From Elusimicrobiota bacterium (GTDB taxonomy: Bacteria > Elusimicrobiota > UBA8919): a DNA stretch of 46,432 nt. Made by a program: the position numbers and the translations under genes. The stretch spans positions 1,661 to 48,092 of the forward strand of contig DMMW01000028.1 in the NCBI GenBank assembly GCA_003452965.1, read 5' to 3'. The notes beneath the pieces were generated by a model. That model ran no database searches and was not told where the DNA came from. It saw only the letters and a program-made list of their open reading frames with translations. This document shows positions 7,180 through 15,823 of this stretch, piece after piece. The first letter of the stretch is position 1. Every line of letters begins with the position of its first letter.

Positions 7180-9404
7180 CTTGATTGTTTTGTAACTAAT
7201 TCTTCCATCTTTTTATTATTATCTTGATAAACCGGAAGTTGTATGGAAAATGTAGTGCCTTGCCCATATTCTGACTTAGCTTCTATTTTGCCATTTCTAT
7301 GTGATTCTATTATCTTCTTTATTATATACAGTCCTAATCCAGTTCCTTTCATTACTGTCGCTTTTGTTGTAAAAAACGGAATAAATAATTGATCGATTTG
7401 TGCAGGCATCATTCCTATCCCGTTGTCTTCTATCTCTATTTTGAAAAAGCCGTTTATCACTTTCGTTTTTATTGTTGTTTTAGGTTTATAATCCGCTGCT
7501 AACTTTATTTTGCCTAACTCTTGTTCCTGCTTTATTTTTGTATGAGCGTCATGTGCGTTGTCAAGCAAATTGAAAATAACATCCTGAAGTTGAGCTAAGT
7601 TACCTTCAATTTTATAATCTTGTTTTGATAATTCATAACATAAACCTAACTCGTTTAAATCAAACTTGCATGAGAGTAAATTTAAACAACCTTTTATAAT
7701 ATCATCAAATATTATCGCACTGTTATATCCCTCGGTTTTCCTTGAAAAACTTGTCAAAGCACGCGCTATATCTCCGCCTTTGTGCGCCTCTATTTTAATT
7801 GAATACAAGTAATCATGTAATTTTTCTACTATGGTTTTTATCAATTTATCTTCTAAAAGATTTCTTTTGATTAATTCATTCTTCAGTTGTGGTATATATT
7901 CTAAATGTGCTAGTTCTGCCGTAGTAGCAACCAAATTAAACCTATTGTTTATCTGATGTGCCATCCCCGAGCCCATCTTTCCCAATGACCTTAATCTATG
8001 CTCTTGAAACTGCTCAGCTAATGATTTACCCGTTTCTTCATAAAAGATAGCATTCTCTATAGCCAATGTTGTTTGTCTTACCAATACCATAAGAAAAGTT
8101 AAGTCATCTTGCGTATATGGATTACCTGATTTTTTATTTCCCAATACTAAAAAACCCATAAGTATGTCCTTATTAAAACCCGGGACAATAACTGCTGCAG
8201 ATAATTCTTTAATTTGCGATGTTAGACTTGCAGAATCAATACCATCTTTATCAAATAATGGATGTAAAATTAATTCTTCATAAACTATCGGTACCTTAAC
8301 TTTTTTAAGACATTTGATAAGTTCATCATCTATATCAAAAACAGGTGGTTTATAATTTTCATCTTTACTTTTGAATCTAATGTCTTTTTGAACATATTGG
8401 TTTGTTTCATTATCAAATAAATAAACACTATTATTTGTCAAATTCATATATCTGTTTACAATATGAACAGTAAAACTTAAGAATTTTTTAAGGTCTCTTA
8501 CTTCAGTCGTTCCTTCGGCTGCCTTAAAAAGCATTTCATGTGCCCTTTTTTCTTCTTGTAGCAATATCGCTTCTGCTCCTTGCTTGATTTTAGAATATAT
8601 AACAGGACCTATAGTCGCTAATACTGCCATAAGCAAAGTCGGATATATCCAATTTTCGGTAACATAACCTACCAAGAAAGGAAGACCTAAAATAGTAGAA
8701 TATACTATCAAGAATATTCCTGCACGAGTATAAATTATTTTAATATCCATTAAACGGTGCTTAACAATTGCATATGCAAAAATGGATAAATAAATAATTT
8801 CAAAAATATAATGTAAAGGAGGGATATTCCTGTTTATCAATGTGGCAAAATATATGAATACACCGATAATTCCAAAGTAAAATCCGGAAAATATATATTT
8901 CAACTGAAGTTTTTTAATCGGTGACTTTATTTTTAAATAATATTTTAAAAGATTATATAAGATGAAAAATGAGAATATTACGAAGTATGCTATAAACAGA
9001 TAGTATAACGGTCCTATTTCTTCATGGAATGGATTAATGGTTACACTCTTAAGAAAGTATTTTGTGAAGTTAACAATAGATAAAAAAACTGAAAATAATA
9101 GCGTAAACCTAAATAATTTTTTATAGAAATTATATGAATATGATTCTGTCACTATCAGATTTGTTTTGATAAAAAAAGGGATGATAAAAAAAGCGCCGAT
9201 ATTGGCAATCCTATCGGCGAATAATGCAAATGTATTGTTCGGACTTAGTATAATCAATATATCCGCAAAATTCCAGATTGATATACTGATATTCATTAAA
9301 AAAAAAGATAAGGTCAAATCTCTTTTATTTTTTAAATATACAAGAAGTCCTAACAGTAAACTGAATATCCCGGCAGAAAACGCATTAATGATATGCCAAT
9401 TCAT
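7176..9404 (-). CDS. 7TM-GAF sensor histidine kinase
   Basis: A 742-residue membrane kinase. Residues 1-275 hold about eight hydrophobic spans typical of the 7TM-type N-termini of histidine kinases; residues about 300-460 are a GAF domain (SAAVIVPGFNKDILMGFLVLG, then LVRQTTLAIENA); about 470-580 the dimerisation domain with phospho-acceptor His483 in an unusual H-box (MGSGMAHQINNRFN); about 610-725 the ATPase with N box (NLLDNAHDA), G1 (EIEDNGIGM) and G2 (GTGLGLYIIKKI). It starts 10 bases after the PilZ-oxoamine synthase stop, so the two are one operon. No dedicated regulator lies immediately beside it; the receiver proteins upstream are candidates. Confidence 0.92.
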   Translation of the reverse strand: MNWHIINAFSAGIFSLLLGLLVYLKNKRDLTLSFFLMNISISIWNFADILIILSPNNTFALFADRIANIGAFFIIPFFIKTNLIVTESYSYNFYKKLFRFTLLFSVFLSIVNFTKYFLKSVTINPFHEEIGPLYYLFIAYFVIFSFFILYNLLKYYLKIKSPIKKLQLKYIFSGFYFGIIGVFIYFATLINRNIPPLHYIFEIIYLSIFAYAIVKHRLMDIKIIYTRAGIFLIVYSTILGLPFLVGYVTENWIYPTLLMAVLATIGPVIYSKIKQGAEAILLQEEKRAHEMLFKAAEGTTEVRDLKKFLSFTVHIVNRYMNLTNNSVYLFDNETNQYVQKDIRFKSKDENYKPPVFDIDDELIKCLKKVKVPIVYEELILHPLFDKDGIDSASLTSQIKELSAAVIVPGFNKDILMGFLVLGNKKSGNPYTQDDLTFLMVLVRQTTLAIENAIFYEETGKSLAEQFQEHRLRSLGKMGSGMAHQINNRFNLVATTAELAHLEYIPQLKNELIKRNLLEDKLIKTIVEKLHDYLYSIKIEAHKGGDIARALTSFSRKTEGYNSAIIFDDIIKGCLNLLSCKFDLNELGLCYELSKQDYKIEGNLAQLQDVIFNLLDNAHDAHTKIKQEQELGKIKLAADYKPKTTIKTKVINGFFKIEIEDNGIGMMPAQIDQLFIPFFTTKATVMKGTGLGLYIIKKIIESHRNGKIEAKSEYGQGTTFSIQLPVYQDNNKKMEELVTKQSR

Positions 9405-9414
9405 ATTTAAAAAG

Positions 9415-11079
9415 TCACTGTGTTATTTTATGCTTGTCATATATTTTATTCAATTTCTCTAAGAAAAATTGTAAATCATCGTCGGTATGCGATGCCATAA
9501 TGCTTACTCTTATTCTGGATTCATTTTTTCTGACTGCCGGATAAACTACCGGGCTTACGAATATTCCTTCCTGTTCCAATTCTTTAGTTATCAGATATGT
9601 TAAATCATCATTTTTGAAAATTATAGGAATAATTGCTGATTCTGTCTTCCCTATATTATAACCCTTATTTAATAACTCTTTTGTTATATAATTAATATTT
9701 TGCCATAATTTTTGATGCCATATAGGTTCAGTTTCAATAACTTCAATCGCTTTAAGCAAAGAAGCACAAATAGCAGGAGGTAAACTGGTAGAAAAAACAA
9801 AAGACCTGCTGTTATGTTTTAAATAATGTATAACATCTTTACTACCTACTAAGAATCCTCCTATCCCGCCTAACGCCTTACTTAATGTACCGATTGTTAA
9901 GTCAATCTTGCCTTCCAAATGAAATAATTCCGCCGTTCCTTTGCCGTTTTTCCCTAAAACACCCGTTGAATGGGCATCATCTATATATGTTGCAGCTTTA
10001 TATCTCTCACCCAAACTATAAATAGTGTCTAATTTTGCGACATCACCATCCATGCTAAAAACGCCGTCTGTCATTATTATTTTAGGAGCATTAGAAGGGA
10101 TTTTAGATAATTTCCTTTCAAGATCTATCATATTGTTATGCCTGAAAACAGTCATGTTTGGTTTGGATAACAGACATCCGTCAATTATACTTGCATGACT
10201 CTTTTCGTCTATAATCACTTGTTCATCTTTGCTGATTAAACAGGAAATTACGCCAACATTAGCGTTATAACCGCTGGAATATACAATACAATCTTCTCCG
10301 CATTTTAAATTTGCAAGCTTTTTTTCCAGTTGATTATGTAAATCCATTGTTCCGCTTAGCACTCTTACACCACCCGAGCCAACGCCATATTTCTCTATCG
10401 CCTTTATAGCCGCTTCCTTGACCAATGGATGATTTGTGAGCCCTAAATAATTATTTGAACCAAAATTTCTTAATTCCTTACCTTTTACGATTATTTTATT
10501 ACCTGATCTTGACTGAATTTCTCTTAAATAAAAATATATATTTTCTTTCATCAATCTTTTCATTCTATTATACCTGACACATTTTAAAAATATTGGTTTT
10601 TGTATTCTTCTTTCGCGTCTTCGCTGGTCAATAAAATTATTTGATTCCCTTCTGTCATTTGCCCGTTTCTCCCCTTTTCTTCTGTCAACAATTCTTGCGT
10701 TAGAAATATTATAACTAATAAAATCCTTTAAAGACTTCAATTTTTCCTGATTATCCAATAAAATAAAATTTATTCCTATTAAAAATCCGCTATTTTCAGT
10801 CATTGATATCCAAATTACTCTTCCGTCTAATTTTGTATTTCCATACGGTTGGGGTAGGTTGACTGTGATATAAACTCTTTGCGATATCGTTAGGGATTTG
10901 TTAAATTGTGCAACTAAGCCTTCCTGCCCGATATTTTTTATATATCCCGTCATTACCGCTTCATCATTTTCAATAGTCTTTAAATCGCAGGTTATGTTTT
11001 CATAAATAATTCGCGCAGCACCCCTTCTATTGATAAAAGTAGTCGTTTGCTGTTCTGAAACACTAACATCTTCCCCCAT
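9415..11079 (-). CDS. PilZ-alpha-oxoamine synthase fusion
   Basis: A 554-residue two-domain protein. Residues about 15-125 are PilZ-like: R19-GAA-R23 gives the RxxxR c-di-GMP motif, but the second motif reads N49-I-G-Q-E-G54, with Gly in place of the usual Ser. A basic linker (133-158, repeated RR pairs) follows. Residues about 175-550 are a PLP enzyme of the BioF/KBL/serine palmitoyltransferase/CqsA group: NYLGLTNHP, DDAHSTGVLG (His370 stacks on PLP) and GTLSKALGGIGGF with Lys401 as Schiff-base lysine. Such enzymes condense an amino acid with an acyl-CoA. The ATG chosen follows GGGGGG; an upstream TTG is possible. Product unknown: sphingoid base, amino-ketone or alpha-hydroxyketone signal are options. 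Confidence 0.88.
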   Translation of the reverse strand: MGEDVSVSEQQTTTFINRRGAARIIYENITCDLKTIENDEAVMTGYIKNIGQEGLVAQFNKSLTISQRVYITVNLPQPYGNTKLDGRVIWISMTENSGFLIGINFILLDNQEKLKSLKDFISYNISNARIVDRRKGEKRANDRRESNNFIDQRRRERRIQKPIFLKCVRYNRMKRLMKENIYFYLREIQSRSGNKIIVKGKELRNFGSNNYLGLTNHPLVKEAAIKAIEKYGVGSGGVRVLSGTMDLHNQLEKKLANLKCGEDCIVYSSGYNANVGVISCLISKDEQVIIDEKSHASIIDGCLLSKPNMTVFRHNNMIDLERKLSKIPSNAPKIIMTDGVFSMDGDVAKLDTIYSLGERYKAATYIDDAHSTGVLGKNGKGTAELFHLEGKIDLTIGTLSKALGGIGGFLVGSKDVIHYLKHNSRSFVFSTSLPPAICASLLKAIEVIETEPIWHQKLWQNINYITKELLNKGYNIGKTESAIIPIIFKNDDLTYLITKELEQEGIFVSPVVYPAVRKNESRIRVSIMASHTDDDLQFFLEKLNKIYDKHKITQ

Positions 11080-11094
11080 ATTATTACCCCCCAA

Positions 11095-11319
11095 GAATTA
11101 AGCGTTCTGTCAAAAATGACATATTATTGAAAAATTTGGTTTTGAACGATATAGATGTTTTTAGCCGAATAAATCGTTAAAAAATTGGTATGTTTGACGA
11201 GCATAGCGAGGAGTTTACCAATTTTAGGTTTATGAGGCGTTAATCTGATTTAAGAAATCAGCATCGTATAGTGAAAAACCATGATTTTTCATAATATTTT
11301 TGACATTACCGAATTAAGC
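11095..11319. mobile_element. MITE-like element with 9-bp direct repeats
   Basis: Nine-base direct repeats GAATTAAGC (11095-11103 and 11311-11319) bracket a 207-bp segment. Its ends are inverted: TGTCAAAAAT (11108-11117) against ATTTTTGACA (11296-11305), with similarity running on through ATATTAT.GAAAAAT..GGTTTT. An inner pair AAAATTGGTA/TACCAATTTT also folds. No transposase is inside. It separates the HD-GYP genes from the PilZ-synthase gene and starts 16 bases upstream of that gene's ATG, so it may carry or disrupt the promoter. The rest of the gap (11320-11438) is AT-rich without a gene. Confidence 0.75.
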
Positions 11320-11438
11320 AATTATGTGACAAATGTTATTATATTATTATATTGAATATTAAAATAACATTAAAATAAGATTAAAAATTTCTAATAATTG
11401 TTGATTTTTAAAATTTAAAATATATTTTTAAATAATTT

Positions 11439-12434
11439 CTATTGAATATTCTCTTTTATAATTATTTGTTTTTTTGCCAATACATTGATAAAAGCGTTTA
11501 CCAATTCAGGTTCAAATTGTATACCTTTATTCTTTATTAATTCATTAACTGCTTCAATTGGAGACGATATTTTTTCCCTATACGGACGCTTAGAAGTCAT
11601 TGCATCATATGCATCGGCAATAGTTAGTATTCTAGACAAAAACGGTATCTCTTCGCCCTTTTTGTTGTCAGGATAACCGTTACCGTCTATCCGTTCATGA
11701 TGATGTCTTATAATTAACGCATGTTCTTGAAAATTATCCAATATTTGTAATATTTCATAACCAACAATGCAATGTTTCTTAACCACTTCTTTTTCTTCAT
11801 TTGTAAATTCATGTTTTTTATTTAAAATATCATCATCCAAACTCATATTTCCAATATTATGCAGTAATGCCGCATGGGATACAATAGTTTTCTCATTCTC
11901 GGAAAGACCCAATTCATTAGCAATATCTAAGCTGTACTGGCTTACTCTTTCAGAATGTCCTTTGGTATAAGGATCTTTCTCTTCTAAGGTTCTTGCAAGA
12001 GTAAATACAATTTGTCCGTAAGTATTAGTTAATTCCTGATGTTCTGTTCTTAAATCTTCAAACAATTGTTTATATACTTTTCGCAATGTAATTTCGTTAA
12101 GATATTCCAATGAAAACGGTTTGACGACATAATCACTTGCGCCATTCTTTTCTGCTTCTTTTATTCTTTCTTCTTCATCATACGCTGTAATCATTATTAC
12201 TTTAACGGTAGGGTCACTCTTTTTTATCTCCCGCAAAACTTCCATCCCTGAAATATCAGGCAAACCTATATCAAGAAATACCAAATGGGGCTTCTCTTTT
12301 TTCGCCAAATCCAGCGCTTCTTTTCCCTTTGATGCTATACAGGTTTCATATCCTTTAAATTCAAAGAAGTCTTGTAATATTTTACATATCCCGATATCAT
12401 CATCAACTATCAATATTTTAATCATATTTTTCAC
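11439..12434 (-). CDS. Receiver-HD-GYP protein, catalytic HD lost
   Basis: A 331-residue response regulator: receiver domain (1-125; acidic pocket DDD near residue 11, phospho-acceptor Asp55, Lys105) joined to an HD-GYP domain (about 140-325). HD-GYP enzymes hydrolyse c-di-GMP using the His-Asp pair and GYP motif. Here GYP is intact (HHHERIDGNGYP), but the HD dyad is His192-Asn193 and the usual HDIGK is HNIGN, so metal binding and catalysis are probably lost. The neighbouring copy keeps HDIGK. The GTG start overlaps the upstream stop (GTGA); an in-frame ATG follows three codons later. It is probably a c-di-GMP binder, adaptor or regulator of its twin. Confidence 0.92.
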   Translation of the reverse strand: MKNMIKILIVDDDIGICKILQDFFEFKGYETCIASKGKEALDLAKKEKPHLVFLDIGLPDISGMEVLREIKKSDPTVKVIMITAYDEEERIKEAEKNGASDYVVKPFSLEYLNEITLRKVYKQLFEDLRTEHQELTNTYGQIVFTLARTLEEKDPYTKGHSERVSQYSLDIANELGLSENEKTIVSHAALLHNIGNMSLDDDILNKKHEFTNEEKEVVKKHCIVGYEILQILDNFQEHALIIRHHHERIDGNGYPDNKKGEEIPFLSRILTIADAYDAMTSKRPYREKISSPIEAVNELIKNKGIQFEPELVNAFINVLAKKQIIIKENIQ

Positions 12435-13471
12435 CCATTGGCTTGGTTATAATATAAAGACTGAATTATCAGATCGTTATAAATTAACCGCTTTATATCA
12501 TCAGGTGTTACAACCTGTTTTTTTATTAGCGTATTTACAAAAACATTTACCAACATCGTATCAAATTGTGTGCCTTTACCCATTATTAACCTTTTAATCG
12601 CTTCAATTGGCAATAATCTTTTCCGGTACGCACGGTCGGATGTCATTGCATCATATGAATCAGCAATTGCCAATATTTTTGAAAGAAACGGTATTTCTTC
12701 ATTTTTTTTGTTTTCAGGATAACCATTGCCATCTATCCTTTCGTGATGATGTTTTATTATTATTGCATGTTCTCTGAAACTTTTAATTATCTGCAATAAA
12801 TTAAAACCTGTTGTGGTATGCCTTTTTATCTCGTTCATTTCTTCTTCTAATAAAGGAGCTCGTTTATTTAAAATATTGTCTTTTATACCTATCTTCCCGA
12901 TGTCATGCAATAACGCAGCTTGAGACATTATTATTACTTCATTTTCAGAAAGATTCAATTCCTTGGCGATATCTACGCTATATTGACTTACTCTTTCCGA
13001 ATGGCCTCTGGTATATAAATCTTTTTTTTCTAATGTTTTTGCGAGGGTAAATACTATTTGTTCAAATGTACTTATCAATTTACTGTGTTTCAATCTTAAA
13101 TCATCAAATAATTGTTTGTATACTTTTCTTAGAGTAATTTCATTAAGATATTCCAATGAAAACGGTTTGATTATATAATCACTTGCGCCATTTTTTTCTG
13201 CATCTCTCATTTTGTCTTCCTCATCATAGGCAGTAATCATTATTATTTTAACAGCAGCATCCCGCTTTCTAATTTCCTGCAAAACTTCTAAGCCTGAAAT
13301 ATCAGGTAAACCAATATCCAGAAACACTAAATGCGGCTTTTCTTTTTCTATTAAATCCAATGCCTTTTGCCCTCTTAAGGCTATAAAAGTTTTATATCCT
13401 TTGATTTCAAAAAAATCCTGCAATACTTTACATATCCCGATATCGTCGTCAACTATCAATAATTTAATCAT
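12431..13471 (-). CDS. Receiver-HD-GYP c-di-GMP phosphodiesterase
   Basis: A 346-residue RpfG-like regulator: receiver (phospho-acceptor Asp52) plus HD-GYP domain with intact His189-Asp190 (HDIGKIG) and HHHERIDGNGYP. It should hydrolyse c-di-GMP when phosphorylated. The ATG chosen follows AGGTGG at 7 bases; a TTG 18 bases upstream would add a non-conserved leader that includes this site. Overlaps the degenerate paralogue by four bases, so the two are made together and probably dimerise. Upstream is a 277-bp gap. Sequence match to the second copy is close across both domains, so the duplication is recent enough to see, yet only one keeps the active site. Confidence 0.94.
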   Translation of the reverse strand: MIKLLIVDDDIGICKVLQDFFEIKGYKTFIALRGQKALDLIEKEKPHLVFLDIGLPDISGLEVLQEIRKRDAAVKIIMITAYDEEDKMRDAEKNGASDYIIKPFSLEYLNEITLRKVYKQLFDDLRLKHSKLISTFEQIVFTLAKTLEKKDLYTRGHSERVSQYSVDIAKELNLSENEVIIMSQAALLHDIGKIGIKDNILNKRAPLLEEEMNEIKRHTTTGFNLLQIIKSFREHAIIIKHHHERIDGNGYPENKKNEEIPFLSKILAIADSYDAMTSDRAYRKRLLPIEAIKRLIMGKGTQFDTMLVNVFVNTLIKKQVVTPDDIKRLIYNDLIIQSLYYNQANG

Positions 13472-13489
13472 ATTATTACCACCTGCCAA

Positions 13490-13766
13490 TATATCATATA
13501 TTGGCTTTTTTATTGAAAACCTACGGTATTTCGCATAGACGGAATGAACTACCCCGTAGCAATCTACGGTGTACTCTGTGAAAAAGTATATAATGAAATT
13601 TAAGGTTGGGGACTAAATCAGGAATTTTAGAGGATTGGTCAAAAACATGGTTATAAGAATTCTTTTTTGCAATTTTAAACGACAACTTCCTCTAATCATT
13701 TGTCCCTTAACGCAAACAAAAATCACTTATGAACTTCTTGTCAGCTCCATAAAAATAAACTATGCT
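13490..13766. other. Spacer with CCGTAG hairpin
   Basis: No gene. It contains CCGTAG-CAAT-CTACGG (about 13554-13569) and a further CTACGG at 13521, giving alternative hairpins; the sequence looks like a short repeat remnant. The promoter of the HD-GYP pair should be here, but no clean box pair stands out. Confidence 0.4.
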
Positions 13767-14537
13767 TTAATATTTTGTAACCATTTCTTTTATCATTTCA
13801 TCTAATGAACTTTTTAAACTTTCTATTTCAGATGCCTTCTCTTTAAGTAAGCTTTGCCAGGTATTTTCTTTCATCGCAAATTCATCTTTTAATCCTGTAA
13901 TTTGCTCTTCTTTTATTTTAAGATGCTCTTTGGCTTCATATCTAACTCTTTTTAACTCGTCCATGAGATTTTCAAGTTCTTTCTTTAGCTCTTGTCTGTT
14001 TTCCTGGGTGAGCATTATCTGATTTTCCCTTTTCTGGCATTCTGTCCGCCAGTTTTCAACTTCTTGTCCAAGTTCCTTTTTCATCAGTTCAAAATCGTTA
14101 CTCTTCATTTGAATAATCTCTGTATGTCGCATTTGTTCTTCAGTCAAACGATCATTCAATATCCTTAACTCTTCTTCATATTTTTGAACTTTTAGATTTG
14201 TCGTTTCAAGAACATTCTCACGAACGGTTAATTCTCTTTGTAAGCTTTCTATTTGAGTGTCTCTCGTACCTATAGTAGTCTTTAATTGTGTAATTTGATT
14301 TTTTAATGTTTCAACATTGAACGACAGTTCACTTATTTTAGCATCTTTTTCTTGTATTGCCTTCTGCAAATTAGTAATCTGTGCTCCGGATTCTACTTTA
14401 ACAGTTTTTATCATGTCCTGATACCGTAATAATTCGGTTTCAAAAGCCTTTTTACCTTCTTCAATAGATTTTCTCACTTCGGTAATTTTACCGTCAATAT
14501 TATATCTTGCTTTTATTTCCTTCATTTCATCTGACAT
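13767..14537 (-). CDS. Coiled-coil protein, 256 residues
   Basis: An all-helical, highly charged protein that is heptad-patterned from about residue 15 to the end, with no membrane segment or signal peptide. Shared phrases with the next two coiled-coil genes (EEQMRHTEIIQMKSNDFELM, QKRENQIMLTQENRQELKKE) show common descent. It lies after a terminator that closes the upstream coiled-coil operon, so it may have its own promoter at 14540-14630. Function unknown; a soluble scaffold or filament-forming role is inference. Confidence 0.8.
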   Translation of the reverse strand: MSDEMKEIKARYNIDGKITEVRKSIEEGKKAFETELLRYQDMIKTVKVESGAQITNLQKAIQEKDAKISELSFNVETLKNQITQLKTTIGTRDTQIESLQRELTVRENVLETTNLKVQKYEEELRILNDRLTEEQMRHTEIIQMKSNDFELMKKELGQEVENWRTECQKRENQIMLTQENRQELKKELENLMDELKRVRYEAKEHLKIKEEQITGLKDEFAMKENTWQSLLKEKASEIESLKSSLDEMIKEMVTKY

Positions 14538-14630
14538 TTTAATACACCCAAACTAACCCCACTTCTAACTCTTTAAATATCTATCTTATTACCTATTATA
14601 TCACCCTACAATCGCACTAAACAGATTAGA

Positions 14631-14661
14631 TTAAAAATGCCGAAAAACTCGGCATTTTTAA
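14631..14661 (-). terminator. Rho-independent-type terminator
   Basis: TTAAAAATGCCGA - AAAAC - TCGGCATTTTTAA: a perfect 13-bp stem with flanking A and T runs, working on either strand. It lies 25 bases downstream of the stop of the 346-residue coiled-coil gene. Confidence 0.85.
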
Positions 14662-14685
14662 TATGATTTAAAATTCTTTATTGTC

Positions 14686-15726
14686 TTATGAACCTAACAT
14701 TCTCTTCCAGAATGATGATTTTGTCTTTTCTGTGCCTTCTTCCGTTATTGCTTCGGTATATTCTTCCGTACTGCGCATATTTTCGTCTTGAGACTCAAAT
14801 TCTTCTTTTTTATCGGTTGTTACATTTTGCTGATTTTTAAAATTCTTTACACTCCTACCTTCTTCAACATCTTCCTCTTTTCCACCTGCTTCGGTTAATT
14901 CTTTTAAAAATATGTCCATATCTTTCTTCATCAACTCTATTTCTTTCTCTTTCTCTGATAAAACATCATTATGTATCTTTTCCATATGCTGCATCTGCCG
15001 TCTTAAATCCTCAATTTCACTGGATTCTGTTGATATTGTGCCGCGCATTTTTTGTTCCTGTATTTTGAATCTTTCCTGCAATTCTTTTGTCTGATTTTCG
15101 TAATTTGTTTTTTCTTTTCTTAATTTCTGAACCTCTAATTCATATTGCTGGTACTGAGCCTGCCATTCTTTTACTCTTGTCTCTAATTCCTTCTTCAGTA
15201 CGGTAAAATTTTCCTCTTTCATTTTTAAAACTTCATCCCAACGTTTCTGCTCTTCAGATAATCTATTTTTTACTATTTTTATTTCTTCTTCTAATTCCTT
15301 GTTTTTTATTTCTGTTGCCTGCCATATTACTTCCCTGTCGCTATATCTTTCCCGTTCCAATGCCTCTTTTCTGGACATTTCTTTTTGAAGCTCAATTATT
15401 GTATTTTCATAATCTTTTTGCTCTTGTCTTCTCTTGGTTTTTTCGTTCAGTAACTCAGTTTGCAAAGCCGTCATATCACGTTTTAAACTTTTTATTTCGG
15501 TTTCATTTGAGAAAATCGTCCTTTCGTGGTCGTGTAATTTATCGGTTAGTTCACCTTCTCGTTCTTTAGCCTTTTCTTTAATTCTGCTTATTTCATCTTC
15601 TTTTTCTTCAATCTTGGATTTCCATTTCTGCTCATGTGTACTGAATACCTTTTCCCACATGGCTTTATTCATTGTTATTGTTTTTTTGAGTCCTGCCATT
15701 TTTTCGTCAAAATTAGAATTATTCAC
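14686..15726 (-). CDS. Coiled-coil protein, 346 residues
   Basis: A long, charged coiled coil (about residues 10-285) followed by an acidic, disordered tail and a short aromatic-basic end (SSFWKRMLGS) that could act as a binding tag. It starts with GTG, supported by AGGAGG nine bases upstream. Sequence phrases such as NKAMWEKVFSTHEQKWKSKI match the start of the 181-residue neighbour (LTWEKILENNQYEHVKKI), showing one family. No membrane segment. It is the last gene before the terminator. Likely a cytoplasmic structural partner of the membrane-bound members; no enzyme motif is seen. Confidence 0.82.
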   Translation of the reverse strand: MNNSNFDEKMAGLKKTITMNKAMWEKVFSTHEQKWKSKIEEKEDEISRIKEKAKEREGELTDKLHDHERTIFSNETEIKSLKRDMTALQTELLNEKTKRRQEQKDYENTIIELQKEMSRKEALERERYSDREVIWQATEIKNKELEEEIKIVKNRLSEEQKRWDEVLKMKEENFTVLKKELETRVKEWQAQYQQYELEVQKLRKEKTNYENQTKELQERFKIQEQKMRGTISTESSEIEDLRRQMQHMEKIHNDVLSEKEKEIELMKKDMDIFLKELTEAGGKEEDVEEGRSVKNFKNQQNVTTDKKEEFESQDENMRSTEEYTEAITEEGTEKTKSSFWKRMLGS

Positions 15727-15823
15727 CTGTATTTCCTCCTAAATTATATCATTTTATTTTATAAATATTTTGCTTTTTGAACTGCCAATAAATTATAAAG
15801 AATATTTCAAGAATTGTCAATAC

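Noticed and set aside
6926..7195. Plus-strand frame of 89 codons
   Set aside because: Overlaps the kinase end and a minus-strand coupled frame, has no ribosome site and no protein-like pattern.
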